From Leptolyngbya sp. FACHB-321 (GTDB taxonomy: Bacteria; Cyanobacteriota; Cyanobacteriia; Leptolyngbyales; Leptolyngbyaceae), in NCBI RefSeq assembly GCF_014695975.1, contig NZ_JACJPI010000061.1, positions 62,001-126,000 on the forward strand: a stretch of DNA of 64,000 nt, given 5' to 3'. Both the position numbers and the translations under genes were made by a program. Positions within the stretch are counted from its first letter, which is position 1. Each line of letters starts with the position of its first letter. Positions 53,457 through 63,023 of the stretch are shown here, piece by piece. Below the pieces are notes generated by a model that saw nothing but the letters and a program-made list of their open reading frames with translations, searched no databases and was not told the origin of the DNA.

Positions 53457-54230
53457 ATGCAGGTTTATCGGCTCTCGGCGCTCTCTGACAATTACATCTT
53501 TTTGCTGCATGAGCCAGAGCAAAACATTGCAGCTGTTGTCGATCCGGCTGAAGCAAGCCCTGTGCTAGAACGCTTGAAAGAGCTGGGCGCAACGCTAGTG
53601 GCAGTCTTCAATACGCACCACCATTCAGATCATGTGGGCGGCAACACTAGACTCTTGCAGCAGTTTCCTGAGGCTATCGTTTATGGTGGGGCAGAAGACC
53701 GGGGCAGAATACCCGGACAAACAATCTTTTTGCAGGAGGGCGATCGTGTCTCTTTTGCTAACCGCAGCGCCGAAGTATTCTTTGTACCCGGTCATACTCG
53801 CGCTCACATTGCCTACTACTTTGCGCCCACTACAGTGGACGAACCAGGCGAGCTTTTTTGTGGCGATACGCTGTTTGCAGGTGGGTGCGGCAGGCTGTTT
53901 GAAGGCACGCCAACGCAAATGGTCGATTCCCTGAGTAAACTCCGCGCCTTACCAGACAAAACGCGCATGTGGTGCGCCCATGAATACACGTTGAAGAACC
54001 TGGAGTTTGCTCTGACAGTCGATCGCGCAAATATAGCGTTACAAGAGCGGTTAGCAGCGGTGAGAACTGCTCGTAGTCATAACGAAGCCACTATTCCGTC
54101 AAATTTAGGTGTAGAGAAGCGCACCAATCCCTTTTTGCGGTGGGATGATCTGGGGCTACGAGGTATTGTTAACGCTGAGAATGACATCCAGACCTTCGCC
54201 CGTTTACGAGGCATGAAGGAGCGCTTCTAA
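53457..54230 (+). CDS. gloB: Hydroxyacylglutathione hydrolase (glyoxalase II)
   Basis: GloB hydrolyses S-lactoylglutathione to lactate and glutathione, finishing methylglyoxal detoxification. The 257-residue protein has the dinuclear metal signature THHHSDH at 53-59, [12 protein letters not shown] with the next His, [20 protein letters not shown] with the bridging Asp, and the substrate-binding [16 protein letters not shown]. The C-terminus has NPFLRWDD and a short helix as in the family. Full length, with all metal ligands present. The ATG at 53457 gives [13 protein letters not shown], a normal start. Confidence 0.95.
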   Translation: MQVYRLSALSDNYIFLLHEPEQNIAAVVDPAEASPVLERLKELGATLVAVFNTHHHSDHVGGNTRLLQQFPEAIVYGGAEDRGRIPGQTIFLQEGDRVSFANRSAEVFFVPGHTRAHIAYYFAPTTVDEPGELFCGDTLFAGGCGRLFEGTPTQMVDSLSKLRALPDKTRMWCAHEYTLKNLEFALTVDRANIALQERLAAVRTARSHNEATIPSNLGVEKRTNPFLRWDDLGLRGIVNAENDIQTFARLRGMKERF

Positions 54231-54297
54231 ACACCAGCCTCCCAACGTTCTGAAAGAACTAGGTAGCCACGGCAAGCGCAAGCGCTTGAGCGATCGC

Positions 54298-54822
54298 CTA
54301 ATCGAAGTAAAACAACGTCACGATCTTGCGCTGGTCTTCGGCTTCATGACAGGTTGTGAGGAGAGTTTGGCTGTCATGAAAGGCGAAACAAATAAGCTGT
54401 TGACAGCGCGAGATGATTTCAGAGTTGCAGAGTGCGCTTGCTTCTGCCAAAGACAGGGTATTGTTGCCAGGATTTTCCACCAGATGCATGACTTGCTCTA
54501 ACTGTTCGCGCGATTCACGCGGCTGGCGTTCCATGCTTTGCGGCAAAATTACCGTTAGCAGCGCTGGGTCTGCCCGCATCGCACCTCGAATTGCCGCCTG
54601 ATTTGTGCCTGTAGCACCAGACGTAATTAAGCGGTTGCCCTCTAACACCAGAGCGTAGCTCATCATTTCAATCAAGTTCTGATGCGTAATGGGAACGTGA
54701 CGAGAGCCTAGCAGCGCAATGCGCTTCGCGCCTGTTTGCTGAATGGTCGCCAGTTCTTGTAAAAAATCGTCTACCTTGGGCAGGTCTATGGACTGACTCA
54801 ACGATGCTATCAACCTGAACAA
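54298..54822 (-). CDS. DprA/Smf-like Rossmann-fold protein (DNA recombination-mediator protein A)
   Basis: The 174-residue protein has a DprA-like nucleotide-binding Rossmann pattern: RIALLGSRHVPITHQNLIEM, LVLEGNRLITSGATGTNQAA, IRGAMRADPALLTVILPQSM, REQLEQVMHLVENPGNNTLS and QLICFAFHDSQTLLTTCHEA. In cyanobacteria this short stand-alone form is annotated as DNA recombination-mediator protein A. True DprA loads RecA on incoming DNA; whether this short form does so is not shown. It lacks the extra DprA domains. The start at 54822 adds a short lead (MFRLIASLSQSIDLPKVDDF), and a later start is possible. Confidence 0.85.
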   Translation of the reverse strand: MFRLIASLSQSIDLPKVDDFLQELATIQQTGAKRIALLGSRHVPITHQNLIEMMSYALVLEGNRLITSGATGTNQAAIRGAMRADPALLTVILPQSMERQPRESREQLEQVMHLVENPGNNTLSLAEASALCNSEIISRCQQLICFAFHDSQTLLTTCHEAEDQRKIVTLFYFD

Positions 54823-55174
54823 CTTAAATATATTAGCAGACGGCGCTAGTGTTGCAGCGCCTCAACACCGTTGATCAGATTGAGGAAGGTTGTTTCAGCA
54901 TGCTAAAAGCCACAACACAGCGTTAGCTATCAGCTGTGTCACCCTAGCAAGCGCTCACTAATAGGTCGCTAAGACGATTACTCCGTGGGGCAGTAAAGAA
55001 GTGATTATAAGCTGGTGATAGCGCTCTGGTGCTGCAACCGTCACTATCATAGATTGCCTAACAACTTACCCAAAGCACGATCGAATGTCTTCGATCTGGT
55101 TATGGTCGCTTTAGGAGTTGTCTACGCTCAAATATTAGTAGAGAGCCATAAGTGAAAACGTCATTACTTTAGGG
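54823..55174. other. Intergenic region
   Basis: Nothing coding could be supported in these 352 bases. No hairpin with a T-tract and no RNA motif was recognised. Confidence 0.4.
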
Positions 55175-55489
55175 CTACTTCTTTTTCAGCACGTAGAAAA
55201 CAAATTCATCATCCAAGATGCCATTTTGAATGAGCGTTTCTTCAATTTGAAGAAGCACTTTAACCCAAGACCGAGCAACCTCATCGTGGTTTGATCGTTT
55301 AACTCTGGATAACCCTAACGAGATTATAATAACTGAATAACTTTGTCCGTAATATTCAGCCATTTCAGCCATTTGACTGAATAGCTGAAACTCTATTGTA
55401 TAGAAGCTGAAACACTGATTAGAGGTTAAACCACTAAACTTTTGAGTCCGAATTAGCGGATACATATAAGAAAGAAATAGAACTGGCAA
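55175..55489 (-). CDS. 104-residue ORF resembling a shortened GGDEF-like domain
   Basis: The frame encodes FYTIEFQLFSQMAEMAEYYG, then QSYSVIIISLGLSRVKRSN, RSWVKVLLQIEETL and ILDDEFVFYVLKKK. The order (helix, strand, helix, then a DEFxF strand) recalls a degenerate GGDEF fold, but the GGDEF motif itself is missing and the protein stops where such domains usually continue. It could be a truncated gene or a chance frame. Composition is AT-richer than the window, like the acyltransferase gene upstream on the same strand. Confidence 0.4.
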   Translation of the reverse strand: MPVLFLSYMYPLIRTQKFSGLTSNQCFSFYTIEFQLFSQMAEMAEYYGQSYSVIIISLGLSRVKRSNHDEVARSWVKVLLQIEETLIQNGILDDEFVFYVLKKK

Positions 55490-55636
55490 ATATATGGCAG
55501 TTCTATCGGTGAGGCGCTTATTATAAACGTCGCTACCCCTGGAGTGCTACAGTAGTCATGTTTAGTCACAATGGTAACGCCCCAACTCAGATTGCTTATA
55601 GTTGATGCCTCTTAAATTTATTTATGTAATATTCAG

Positions 55637-56647
55637 TCAATCTCGTTTTTTAGCAGTAATGAAATGTTTAGTCTTTTGATAGAGTCTCAGCTCGATCCAC
55701 CCAAATATAGCTCCCACCAGTAAAGCTAATATAATGCAGAGGACAGATAGTATCCAAGTAGATACCCGTGGTGTCGATAGCTTGATTATTAGCAGCAGCA
55801 CAGGTACGTGCAGCAAGTACGTACCGTAAGAATAATTACCCAGTTTTACTAAAAAAGACTTAGCGCTCAAATCTCTTACCGTAGCCTGAGCCGCAGCAAA
55901 AGTCACCAGAGATCCACAACCAATCGCTAGTCCTGAGAAAACCAGGAGCGGGTCGGAGCTAAAACGAGCAATACACAAACTGACAAGCGAAACTGGCAAC
56001 AATAACCAACGGTACGGGATGATGTAAGAATAGAGCTGATAAGAAACAATACCAGCAATAAAGGACAGATTCATGAGTGAGAAAGGAATAATATTCCAAG
56101 TTGGCAGTGGTTGTGTTAGAAGTGAACCCACAGTAAAGTAGCCTACTAAAATAATCAGCCCCCAGAAAGCTAGAGCTAAGTTAAATAGTAAACGGGAACG
56201 TAGAAGAGAGAGTGCTGCCAGCATTAGGTAGAAGAAAATTTCATATATCAGGGACCACTCGACCCCAAGTGGGTAGGGTAAAACACCAAGCGGCAGTAGG
56301 ATTAGTGATCGCCAATCAAGAGCTATTGGTTCTTTAAAGATTACAAAGTGCGCGGCAGCAAAAAGACAAGTTGCACCCCAGAAAGCTGGGTAAATCCGCA
56401 AAAAGCGTTGTACCAAGAATTGAGTAGTGGTAGATCGCTCCAAGGTGGGCATGAGCACGAAACCGCTAATGGCAAAGAATAGGAAGACGCTGTAGCCAAG
56501 CACTCTCTCATTGAAAAGAAGCAGGAAAGCTTCGGAGCGATTTCCGTTGACTTTGATGTAGTACCCGCTGTGAAGGATAACAACATTCAATGCCGCAAAG
56601 AAGCGTAAAGCTTGAAGAAGGTTAAAGCGAGTACGATGTTGAGGCAC
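55637..56647 (-). CDS. Acyltransferase 3 family membrane protein
   Basis: The 336-residue protein has about ten membrane helices and the acyltransferase-3 marks: RFNLLQALRFFAALNVVILH (catalytic His at the end of the first helix), SVFLFFAISGFVLMPTLERS, LVQRFLRIYPAFWGATCLFA and VEWSLIYEIFFYLMLA. These enzymes O-acetylate or succinylate sugars of polysaccharides, peptidoglycan or lipids. The gene is visibly more AT-rich than its neighbours and has an isolated position, which hints at horizontal gain. The substrate is unknown. The ATG at 56647 gives MPQHRTRFNLLQAL. Confidence 0.9.
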   Translation of the reverse strand: MPQHRTRFNLLQALRFFAALNVVILHSGYYIKVNGNRSEAFLLLFNERVLGYSVFLFFAISGFVLMPTLERSTTTQFLVQRFLRIYPAFWGATCLFAAAHFVIFKEPIALDWRSLILLPLGVLPYPLGVEWSLIYEIFFYLMLAALSLLRSRLLFNLALAFWGLIILVGYFTVGSLLTQPLPTWNIIPFSLMNLSFIAGIVSYQLYSYIIPYRWLLLPVSLVSLCIARFSSDPLLVFSGLAIGCGSLVTFAAAQATVRDLSAKSFLVKLGNYSYGTYLLHVPVLLLIIKLSTPRVSTWILSVLCIILALLVGAIFGWIELRLYQKTKHFITAKKRD

Positions 56648-56852
56648 TACTTAATTCCAATTATAAAGACAAGCAAGTTTAGCAATACTCAGTACTATTT
56701 AACTAATTCAAGCCGGAGCCGTAGGCAAACAACGAAACGAACCACCTGACTGTAGCAACACCAAACTACCTAAACGGTGGACGATCGCAGGATGCGCTCC
56801 AGCTGTAACCCACTCTATGCTGCTAGCAGTAAGTAATGTGCAGACGTTTGTA

Positions 56853-57032
56853 ATGAGCTGGAAAGTTGGACAGAAAGTAGTGTGCGATCGATATATAAAG
56901 CAAGCAGCGGACTGCTACATCCGCACCATTGACCTCCATCAAAGCGTCACTATTGTTTGCCCAAGTACGAACACTATTGTTTGCGGTCAGCGTCAAAATC
57001 TGGAGCGTTTAGGCTGGCGAACCATTCTGTAA
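56853..57032 (+). CDS. Small ORF, function unknown
   Basis: From the ATG at 56853 the frame gives 59 residues: MSWKVGQKVVCDRYIKQAAD, then CYIRTIDLHQSVTIVCPST, NTIVCGQRQNLERLGWRTIL. The alternation of short strands (VGQKVVC, YIRTID, VTIVC, TIVCG) looks like a small beta barrel of SH3 type. I do not recognise it. It could start at 56817. It converges with pyrE, 14 bases away. Confidence 0.45.
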   Translation: MSWKVGQKVVCDRYIKQAADCYIRTIDLHQSVTIVCPSTNTIVCGQRQNLERLGWRTIL

Positions 57033-57046
57033 GACAATGTAACGTT

Positions 57047-57682
57047 TTAACTTGCTGTTGCTTGCTCCCTTAACTCTGCTGATCGCTGTTGGATTTCTGC
57101 GATCGCAAAAATAGCCTGAAAAGGTAGACCAACCTTTTGGTAAAGCTCCGCGCCACCCTGCTGACGATCGACCAGCGAAATTACACCGTTCACCTGATAG
57201 CCCGCTTGCTGTAAGCGTTCTACCGCTTTGAGTGCAGATTGCCCAGTGGTAACAACGTCTTCCAACACTGTAATCGCGCTATCTTCCGGCAAGCCAGGAC
57301 CTTCAATATAGGCGCGAGTGCCATGCCCCTTTGCTTCTTTGCGGATGATTAGGGCAGGCAGCGATCGCCCCTCATAGGCAGCCACTACGCTGACAGCCGT
57401 CACAATAGGGTCGGCTCCTAACGTTAACCCAGCCACCGCTTGCGTTCCCTCGGGCAGCAACGGCAGCAACAAACGACCCACCGCCAAACCGCCCTGGGGA
57501 TGAAGCGTAATTTGCTTGCCGTTAATGTAGTAGGTTGCCCGTTGACCGGAGGTGAGTAAAAAGTCTCCTTCTTGATAAGCAACCTGACAAAATAAATCCA
57601 AAAGTTGCTGGCGCAAGGTACTTAGATCAACGGTCGCAATCGACTGCGGCGCATCGGTTAATGATCGATCAATTTTGGTCAT
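57047..57682 (-). CDS. pyrE: Orotate phosphoribosyltransferase
   Basis: PyrE joins orotate to PRPP, giving orotidine monophosphate in pyrimidine synthesis. The 211-residue protein has YINGKQITLHPQGGLAVGRL, VAGLTLGADPIVTAVSVVAA, ALIIRKEAKGHGTRAYIEGP (the flexible catalytic loop Lys) and the PRPP-binding signature ITVLEDVVTTGQSALKAVER. Length and motifs are complete. The start ATG at 57682 gives MTKIDRSLTDAPQSIAT. pyrF is not adjacent and the gene seems monocistronic. Confidence 0.96.
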   Translation of the reverse strand: MTKIDRSLTDAPQSIATVDLSTLRQQLLDLFCQVAYQEGDFLLTSGQRATYYINGKQITLHPQGGLAVGRLLLPLLPEGTQAVAGLTLGADPIVTAVSVVAAYEGRSLPALIIRKEAKGHGTRAYIEGPGLPEDSAITVLEDVVTTGQSALKAVERLQQAGYQVNGVISLVDRQQGGAELYQKVGLPFQAIFAIAEIQQRSAELREQATAS

Positions 57683-57911
57683 AGATTTGCGTAAACTCAG
57701 TAGAATTGATGCAGACTAGGGCATAAGTTTGGGTAGACTGCAATCAATAGATTAGCAAGTGCGGTGATAGCAATCGGATACAAAGCGTCTGAGCCTAACC
57801 GTTTTGAGTCACCAACTGATTTTGAGTTACCAGCTTAACGATCAGCCATCCGAGTCTTAGCTTAGTTTTAAGCGCAAATATCCACAGATCAAACTATTGA
57901 GGAGTGATTTT

Positions 57912-58400
57912 ATGGGCATCAGCTACAAGAGTACAATTATTGGGCTCGCAGTCATAGCACTCTCTACTGTTACTGCTTCAGCCGTGAGTGCACAGCAAGA
58001 CTTCGACCTTCCTACTACTGGGGTGCCCAACAACATACCTGATCAATTAAGCGACATACAGTTTTCCAACGATCGCGACTATTTCCGCAATCGCTCCATT
58101 CCCAGACAGGTAAGCTATATCTTTGGTCCTGGCATTCTCATCCGCAATTCTTTCCCAGAGAATGAAATTGCTCGTGATGGCAAAGCAATCTTTGACTTCT
58201 ACCAGGATCTGTTGGCGCGTCAGATGTCAAGCCGTCCTGTGGTTCGTACGCCTGATCTGCCCAACCAATTTAATCTATCCATTCGAGAACTGCCAGTTGA
58301 AACGGCGCTGCCGCCAGCAACGACTTTTTCTCCTATCGACTCTACTCCACCGAGACCAACGCCACTGCAAACAAGACCCCAAGTGCCCGCACTCTGGTAG
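57912..58400 (+). CDS. Exported protein, function unknown
   Basis: The 162-residue protein starts MGISYKSTIIGLAVIALSTV and has a signal peptide cleaved probably after SAVSAQ. The mature part is polar and Pro/Asn-rich (DLPTTGVPNNIPDQLSDIQF, YFRNRSIPRQVSYIFGPGIL), with a C-terminal proline-rich end. I recognise no family. The start is decided by GAGGAG at 57899-57904, well spaced for the ATG at 57912; a TTG at 57897 is unlikely. A strong hairpin follows at 58451. Confidence 0.75.
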   Translation: MGISYKSTIIGLAVIALSTVTASAVSAQQDFDLPTTGVPNNIPDQLSDIQFSNDRDYFRNRSIPRQVSYIFGPGILIRNSFPENEIARDGKAIFDFYQDLLARQMSSRPVVRTPDLPNQFNLSIRELPVETALPPATTFSPIDSTPPRPTPLQTRPQVPALW

Positions 58401-58450
58401 GTTACGCTTGAACCACGATCGTTTGTTGTAAGGCTCTTGGGTAATAAGCT

Positions 58451-58493
58451 ATAGGGACGCAGAGTGAGGAAAGCCTTCGCTCTGCGTCCCTAT
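58451..58493. terminator. Hairpin between an exported-protein gene and a tRNA
   Basis: ATAGGGACGCAGAG (58451-58464) pairs exactly with CTCTGCGTCCCTAT (58480-58493). It lies between the convergent 57912-58400 gene and the minus-strand tRNA, so it can end both. No long T-tract. Confidence 0.6.
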
Positions 58494-58530
58494 GTGTTTA
58501 GGTCTATACGTTTGATGCTGAACTTGCGGA

Positions 58531-58603
58531 TCCAGGGTGCAGGGGTCGAACCTGCCTGGGGCGAATTATGAGTTCGCTGCCTAAACCGCTCGGCCAACCC
58601 TGG
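58531..58603 (-). tRNA. tRNA with CAU anticodon, probably tRNA-Ile2
   Basis: The 73 nt fold as a normal tRNA: acceptor CCAGGGT with ACCCTGG, D arm GCC/GGC, anticodon stem GCGAA/TTCGC with loop CTCATAA (anticodon CAU), T arm GCAGG-TTCGACC-CCTGC, discriminator A. No CCA is encoded (TCC follows). The stem and loop ACTCATAATTCG resemble tRNA-Ile with a lysidine-modified CAU rather than initiator tRNA, which would have three G-C pairs next to the loop. Elongator Met cannot be fully excluded. Confidence 0.93.
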
Positions 58604-58846
58604 GTGCCATTATTGTACCTCGATTTTTTTGACTTGCCTCAGCCGTTCCTGGTTTACGCTTTGGTTCTCTGAGAAGGACAGGGTCAATGCCTCTATCTTC
58701 AAAGTTTTACTGCAAAATTCTAGTCGTTTAAAAATTTTATGCTGCATCATGAGCGTCTGTGTCTAGAATTAGAGCGATTGCCATTAACGTATTAGCTAGC
58801 GCTCTTACCCTCAGCTCATTGCCCTCAGCCTACCCAACACCAGCTC

Positions 58847-59512
58847 ATGAAACTGAATTCTACCGTAGCACTGACCTTGATTCTTCTGGTGTCGATGGTT
58901 GCCGCCGGATTAATCAGCGCTTCGTGGGGCACTGCGCTAGGGCGAGAAGCACTCAAAGGCATTACGCAACCAGATACTCGCCCCACGAACAACAAGGCTG
59001 GGGGGCAAACAGGTGCTGCTCGGCGAGAAGGACTCACTGTTTTGCCAGAAAACACAATTATTACTAATGTTAAAGCCCGCATGAATGGCAGTGCGGCGAA
59101 AGGCTCAAAGGTTAGCCCGCCTGAACCGCCCGCTGCAAAAGCACCGATCGTTCAAGGTGCGGTGCCGCAGTTTCCACTGACCACTAAAAGCCAGGAAGTT
59201 GTACTAGAAGTTAAATCGGCGCGTCAACAGGGAGAGCTTTTTGTCTTGACGGTTAGCCTTCGCAATGAAGGTCAGCAGCCAGTACAGTTTGTCTACGATG
59301 CGTTGACGATCACGGATGAGAAAGGGCAAACCCTTAAAGCCACGACTGATGGCTTGCCTGCGGAACTGCCAGCGTCTAGCGGTGCTTTTCCTGGCACGAT
59401 TAGCATTCCTGCTACGTCCCTTGAAGGGGTAAAAAACGTCGCTCTTTCCCTCAGCAGCTATCCTGACAAGCAGCTTCAGCTTCAGTTACCGAATGTACCG
59501 ATTGTTCGGTAG
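58847..59512 (+). CDS. Membrane-anchored or exported protein, function unknown
   Basis: The 221-residue protein opens MKLNSTVALTLILLVSMVAA, a signal peptide or anchor. A low-complexity part (about 40-110, Gly/Ala/Pro-rich) follows, then a beta-rich domain (SQEVVLEVKSARQQGELFVL, TVSLRNEGQQPVQFVYDALT, ISIPATSLEGVKNVALSLSS), which has an immunoglobulin-like cadence of the DUF4352 kind. I do not recognise a named family. It precedes the CNNM/CBS gene by 42 bp on the same strand, so an operon is possible. Confidence 0.7.
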   Translation: MKLNSTVALTLILLVSMVAAGLISASWGTALGREALKGITQPDTRPTNNKAGGQTGAARREGLTVLPENTIITNVKARMNGSAAKGSKVSPPEPPAAKAPIVQGAVPQFPLTTKSQEVVLEVKSARQQGELFVLTVSLRNEGQQPVQFVYDALTITDEKGQTLKATTDGLPAELPASSGAFPGTISIPATSLEGVKNVALSLSSYPDKQLQLQLPNVPIVR

Positions 59513-59554
59513 AAGTTTCTCGCTCCATACCCCTCTAGGAGAGATCCTTCGACC

Positions 59555-61084
59555 GTGCTACACCTGATAGGCTGCTTGCCCCTTAGCTTTGTCGTTCATC
59601 GTTTCGTCATCCCGATCGGGTTAATTACCCCCCCTACGACGAATTTCACCTGGTCAGATATAGTGGCGCGTCTTTCAGCAGTGCTGCTGCTGATTGCTAT
59701 CAATGCGTTCTTTGTAGCGGCTGAGTTTTCAATGGTTTCTGTGCGACGATCGCGCATTAATCAGCTTGTCGATGCCGGTGATCTTCAGGCACGCACTGTA
59801 CAGAACCTACAGCAAAGTATTGAGCGCTTACTGTCTACAACCCAACTGGGTATTACGCTTTCAAGTTTGGCGCTAGGCTGGATTGGGGAGAGTGCGATGG
59901 CAGGCCTGGTTTCCAATTCGTTGAGCCAGCTACCGCTAGCAGAAAACAATCGGCATGTGCTCACTCATTCGATCGCCATCCCCATCACGTTTTTGCTGCT
60001 TGCTTACCTGCAAATTGTGCTGGGTGAGTTGTGCCCTAAGGCTGTCGCACTCCTGTATTCAGAGCAACTGGCGCGGTCTCTTGCGGCTCCTAGTCTGGCG
60101 ATCGCCCGCATCTTTCACCCGTTTATCTGGATTTTGAACCAATCGACTCGGCTGCTGCTACGGTTGGGCGGCATTCAATATACCGGACAGGGCTGGTCAA
60201 ATCAGGTGACGCCGGAAGAACTTCAACTCATCATTGCCATGTCGAGCGAGTCCACTGGGTTGGAAGCGGAAGAGCGGCAGTTGTTACGCAATGTCTTTGA
60301 GTTTGGCGATGTGTCAGCAGGTGAAGTCATGGTGCCGCGTACTAGTATTGCTGCCATTCCCTACGATGCCACACTCAAGATGTTTCTCGAAGAAGTTGCC
60401 GAGTCAGGTCACTCGCATTATCCAGTAGTGGGTGAGTCACTGGACGATGTGCGCGGACTGCTTCATTTTCGGGAGTTAGCTGCTCCACTCGCGCAGGAAG
60501 CACTCAACCTGGACAGCCCTATTCGAGACTGGTTGCGTCCCGCTCGGTTTGTACCAGAATATATGCTGCTGAGTGAGCTACTACCGCTGATGCAACGATC
60601 GCGCCAGCCAATGGTGATGGTCGTTGATGAATATGGTGGTACAGCAGGTTTGGTGACGATCGAAGACCTAATTGCCGAAATCTTGGGCGATACGGCTGAA
60701 CTTGACAATGATGATACAGCAAGCATTCAGATTTTGGATGAGCGAACGTTCCTAGTCCAGGCGCAAATCGACCTAGAGGAAGTCAATGAGGCGTTAAATC
60801 TGGAATTGCCGTTAGCCGATGATTACCAGACGCTTGGCGGCTTTGTCCTTTTTCAGCTCCAAAAAATTCCACAGCTTGGCGAAAACTTGCACTACGGCGA
60901 TGCTGAGTTCACCATCATCTCGGCTGAAGGTCCTCGTTTACACCAAATCCAAATTCATCGCTTGGGAGTCGCTGAGACTAATCTAAGCGACTTTACTGCC
61001 ACTGAGGCGGAGGATAGTGAACATGCGCACTCTCTAGCTTCAGAAGAACGACCCGAAGAACCGGATCATTCGCTGTTTCTTTAA
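59555..61084 (+). CDS. CNNM/CorC-HlyC family membrane protein with CBS domains
   Basis: The 509-residue protein starts with about four membrane helices of the CNNM (DUF21) domain ([60 protein letters not shown]). Two CBS domains follow ([37 protein letters not shown]) and a C-terminal CorC/HlyC domain ([20 protein letters not shown]). The family includes magnesium and cobalt efflux or transport-related proteins; hemolysin is a historical name. The start GTG at 59555 adds some 30 residues before the first helix and could be later. Confidence 0.9.
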   Translation: MLHLIGCLPLSFVVHRFVIPIGLITPPTTNFTWSDIVARLSAVLLLIAINAFFVAAEFSMVSVRRSRINQLVDAGDLQARTVQNLQQSIERLLSTTQLGITLSSLALGWIGESAMAGLVSNSLSQLPLAENNRHVLTHSIAIPITFLLLAYLQIVLGELCPKAVALLYSEQLARSLAAPSLAIARIFHPFIWILNQSTRLLLRLGGIQYTGQGWSNQVTPEELQLIIAMSSESTGLEAEERQLLRNVFEFGDVSAGEVMVPRTSIAAIPYDATLKMFLEEVAESGHSHYPVVGESLDDVRGLLHFRELAAPLAQEALNLDSPIRDWLRPARFVPEYMLLSELLPLMQRSRQPMVMVVDEYGGTAGLVTIEDLIAEILGDTAELDNDDTASIQILDERTFLVQAQIDLEEVNEALNLELPLADDYQTLGGFVLFQLQKIPQLGENLHYGDAEFTIISAEGPRLHQIQIHRLGVAETNLSDFTATEAEDSEHAHSLASEERPEEPDHSLFL

Positions 61085-61155
61085 CTCATGGCGACATTCG
61101 GTCGTAGCGCCGTCTGTCGTGTTCTGTTAAGGCAGACTTGACTAACTACGATTAA

Positions 61156-62391
61156 CTACTTGCCGTGAGGAAGCGCGTAAAAGTCTCTACCTTCACCGAA
61201 CGCAAAACGGAGCGATTGGCTTAACGTCTTGCTGCTCTGAGTCACAAAAACGATCACAGACAGGAAGACTAGACCACTCGACAGCCCAAACAGCCCGCGG
61301 TAGCCAATTTGTTCAGCAAAGAGCCCCAGTGCTGGACCGGCGATCGCAATGCCGAGATCAAAACCACCGACGCATAGAGAAAAAACTCGTCCCCGTTCGT
61401 GCGCCTCCGAGCGATCAGCAACCAGCGCAATCATCAGCGGCAAAAAGATACCGATACCTGCCCCTTCGAGCAGCCCAGCCAGCAGAAAAACACCCGTACT
61501 GCGAGCAGACCACAACAGCAGCATTGTCACGGCATATAGCAGCAGACCAAGCGTAATAAACCGCCCCCGCCCGTGGCGGTCGGAGGCACGCCCTGTTAAC
61601 AGCCGGACGCTAAAGCTTGCGACGGCTGCTGCCGTATAGAATAGCCCCGCATTAAGGTTGACCCCAGCTTCTTGAATGAATAGCGGCACGAATGTACTCA
61701 AAACGCCAAACGCCATCCCTGCAAGCATCAATGTCAGCGTGGGCGTTCGCAGCCGTGGACTCCACAGCAAGCGCCAAAGGGTTGTTTTGCTTGTGCTTGC
61801 TATCGGTTGCGCAACAGGTACAGGTGCTTGAATCCATAGGGCGCCTACAAACCCCATAACCCCTAATCCAGTTGATAGCAAAAAGAGCGGCGTATACCCT
61901 GCCCACTCTTGCAAAAAGCCACCGATCGCAGGTCCAATTGCCACTCCAACTGGATTCACCAGGCTCATGTAGCCAATCACCTCACCCCGGTTTAACGGTG
62001 GCGATAGATCCACAACTAGCGTACTGTAAGCGGTAGTGAAGGCTGCAATGCTGAGTCCATGAAACGCCCGAACCGCAATCAGGAGTGGCATCGATTGGGT
62101 TGCCAGATAGCCAAGCGGTGCGATCGCCGCCGCAACTAGACCAATCAATAACACCACCTGACGACCCCGGCGATCGGCTAACTGTCCTAGCCACGGACGA
62201 AACAACAGCAGCCCAACCGCAAACGCTCCCATCACTACACCGATCTGAGACTTTGTGCCGCCAACATCACGAATGTAAAGCGGTAGCGTTGGCAGTAACG
62301 CTGCCAAACTTGCCCAGAACAGTAACCCAACGGCAAACAAGAGCAACAGGTTGCGGCGGGTTGCTGGCTCTAGAGTGCTAAAAACTTTCAA
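61156..62391 (-). CDS. Major facilitator superfamily transporter
   Basis: The 411-residue protein has about twelve membrane helices in two halves. The loop between helices 2 and 3 reads FRPWLGQLADRRGRQVVLLI, the MFS signature, and the second half repeats it as VRLLTGRASDRHGRGRFITL. The multidrug/sugar-efflux (EmrD/YajR-type) group fits, and efflux is likely, but the substrate cannot be read. The ATG at 62391 gives MKVFSTLEPATRRNLLLLFA, a natural start. It stands alone, with a 945-bp non-coding stretch upstream. Confidence 0.9.
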   Translation of the reverse strand: MKVFSTLEPATRRNLLLLFAVGLLFWASLAALLPTLPLYIRDVGGTKSQIGVVMGAFAVGLLLFRPWLGQLADRRGRQVVLLIGLVAAAIAPLGYLATQSMPLLIAVRAFHGLSIAAFTTAYSTLVVDLSPPLNRGEVIGYMSLVNPVGVAIGPAIGGFLQEWAGYTPLFLLSTGLGVMGFVGALWIQAPVPVAQPIASTSKTTLWRLLWSPRLRTPTLTLMLAGMAFGVLSTFVPLFIQEAGVNLNAGLFYTAAAVASFSVRLLTGRASDRHGRGRFITLGLLLYAVTMLLLWSARSTGVFLLAGLLEGAGIGIFLPLMIALVADRSEAHERGRVFSLCVGGFDLGIAIAGPALGLFAEQIGYRGLFGLSSGLVFLSVIVFVTQSSKTLSQSLRFAFGEGRDFYALPHGK

Positions 62392-62978
62392 GACTTGTCC
62401 TCTATCTAACGAATCTGATGGGCTGGCAACTCTTTCCTAAGCCTTACCCGTATTGCCTTCACTCTAATCGTTTGGGCATTCAAGCAAGCGGATGAAGGTG
62501 AGGGCGCTTTGCCAGTCAACCAGCTACAAACTCACCTTAAATAAGATGAGTTTTATCTAGCCAGCAGCGAAGGAAAGATGTTACTCAATAGCTGGGCGTA
62601 ATTACTGATAAGCTGCCTTTCGACTTCGCGTTCAACGTTTCGGCTAAACTCAACGCCGAAGCTTGAGCACTCAGGTCGAAAGCTCACGTCGAAGTCTCAA
62701 TGCTCTCCGTTCTATATGTAAGTTGGTTGAGCGCAGTCAAAACCTGGTCTCTAAGCAATGCTTAATTTAGCCCTCCTACTTAGCGCCGCGTTTAACGTCA
62801 ACGCTTAACCTCTCCTCTCTATGATGAAGATTTCTAACAATATAGCTACACCAGTAGGTCTCTTGCAGCCGTGAAATTTAGCTTGAAGTTTGACTTAGAG
62901 AACGCTCGATTCAGTGTTGATACCAGCCAGCATCCGTACCACATTTCCAAACGATTTAAGCCAACGGTTTAAAAAGAA
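62392..62978. other. Non-coding region upstream of the MFS gene
   Basis: No gene supported. Between about 62611 and 62745 it contains a cluster of short inverted repeats built on TTCGAC/GTCGAA and TTCGGC/GCCGAA (for example CTTTCGAC at 62617-62624 with GTCGAAAG at 62675-62682, and TTCGGC at 62639-62644 with GCCGAA at 62655-62660). It looks like a dispersed palindromic repeat rather than a gene. Confidence 0.45.
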
Positions 62979-63006
62979 ATAGGGGCACATTTTCATGCGC
63001 CCCTAT
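62979..63006 (-). terminator. Rho-independent terminator of the 6S-like RNA
   Basis: ATAGGGGC (62979-62986) pairs with GCCCCTAT (62999-63006). Read on the minus strand the stem is followed by TTTCTTTTTAAA, a U-rich tract, so it ends minus-strand transcription from the RNA at 63024-63209. On the plus strand no U-tract follows. Confidence 0.75.
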
Positions 63007-63023
63007 CCCAAAAAACTTGTTAA

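Noticed and set aside
58759-59067. 102-codon frame overlapping the exported protein at 58847
   Set aside because: The overlapping frame at 58847 has a clear signal peptide and longer extent; this one has shuffled composition.
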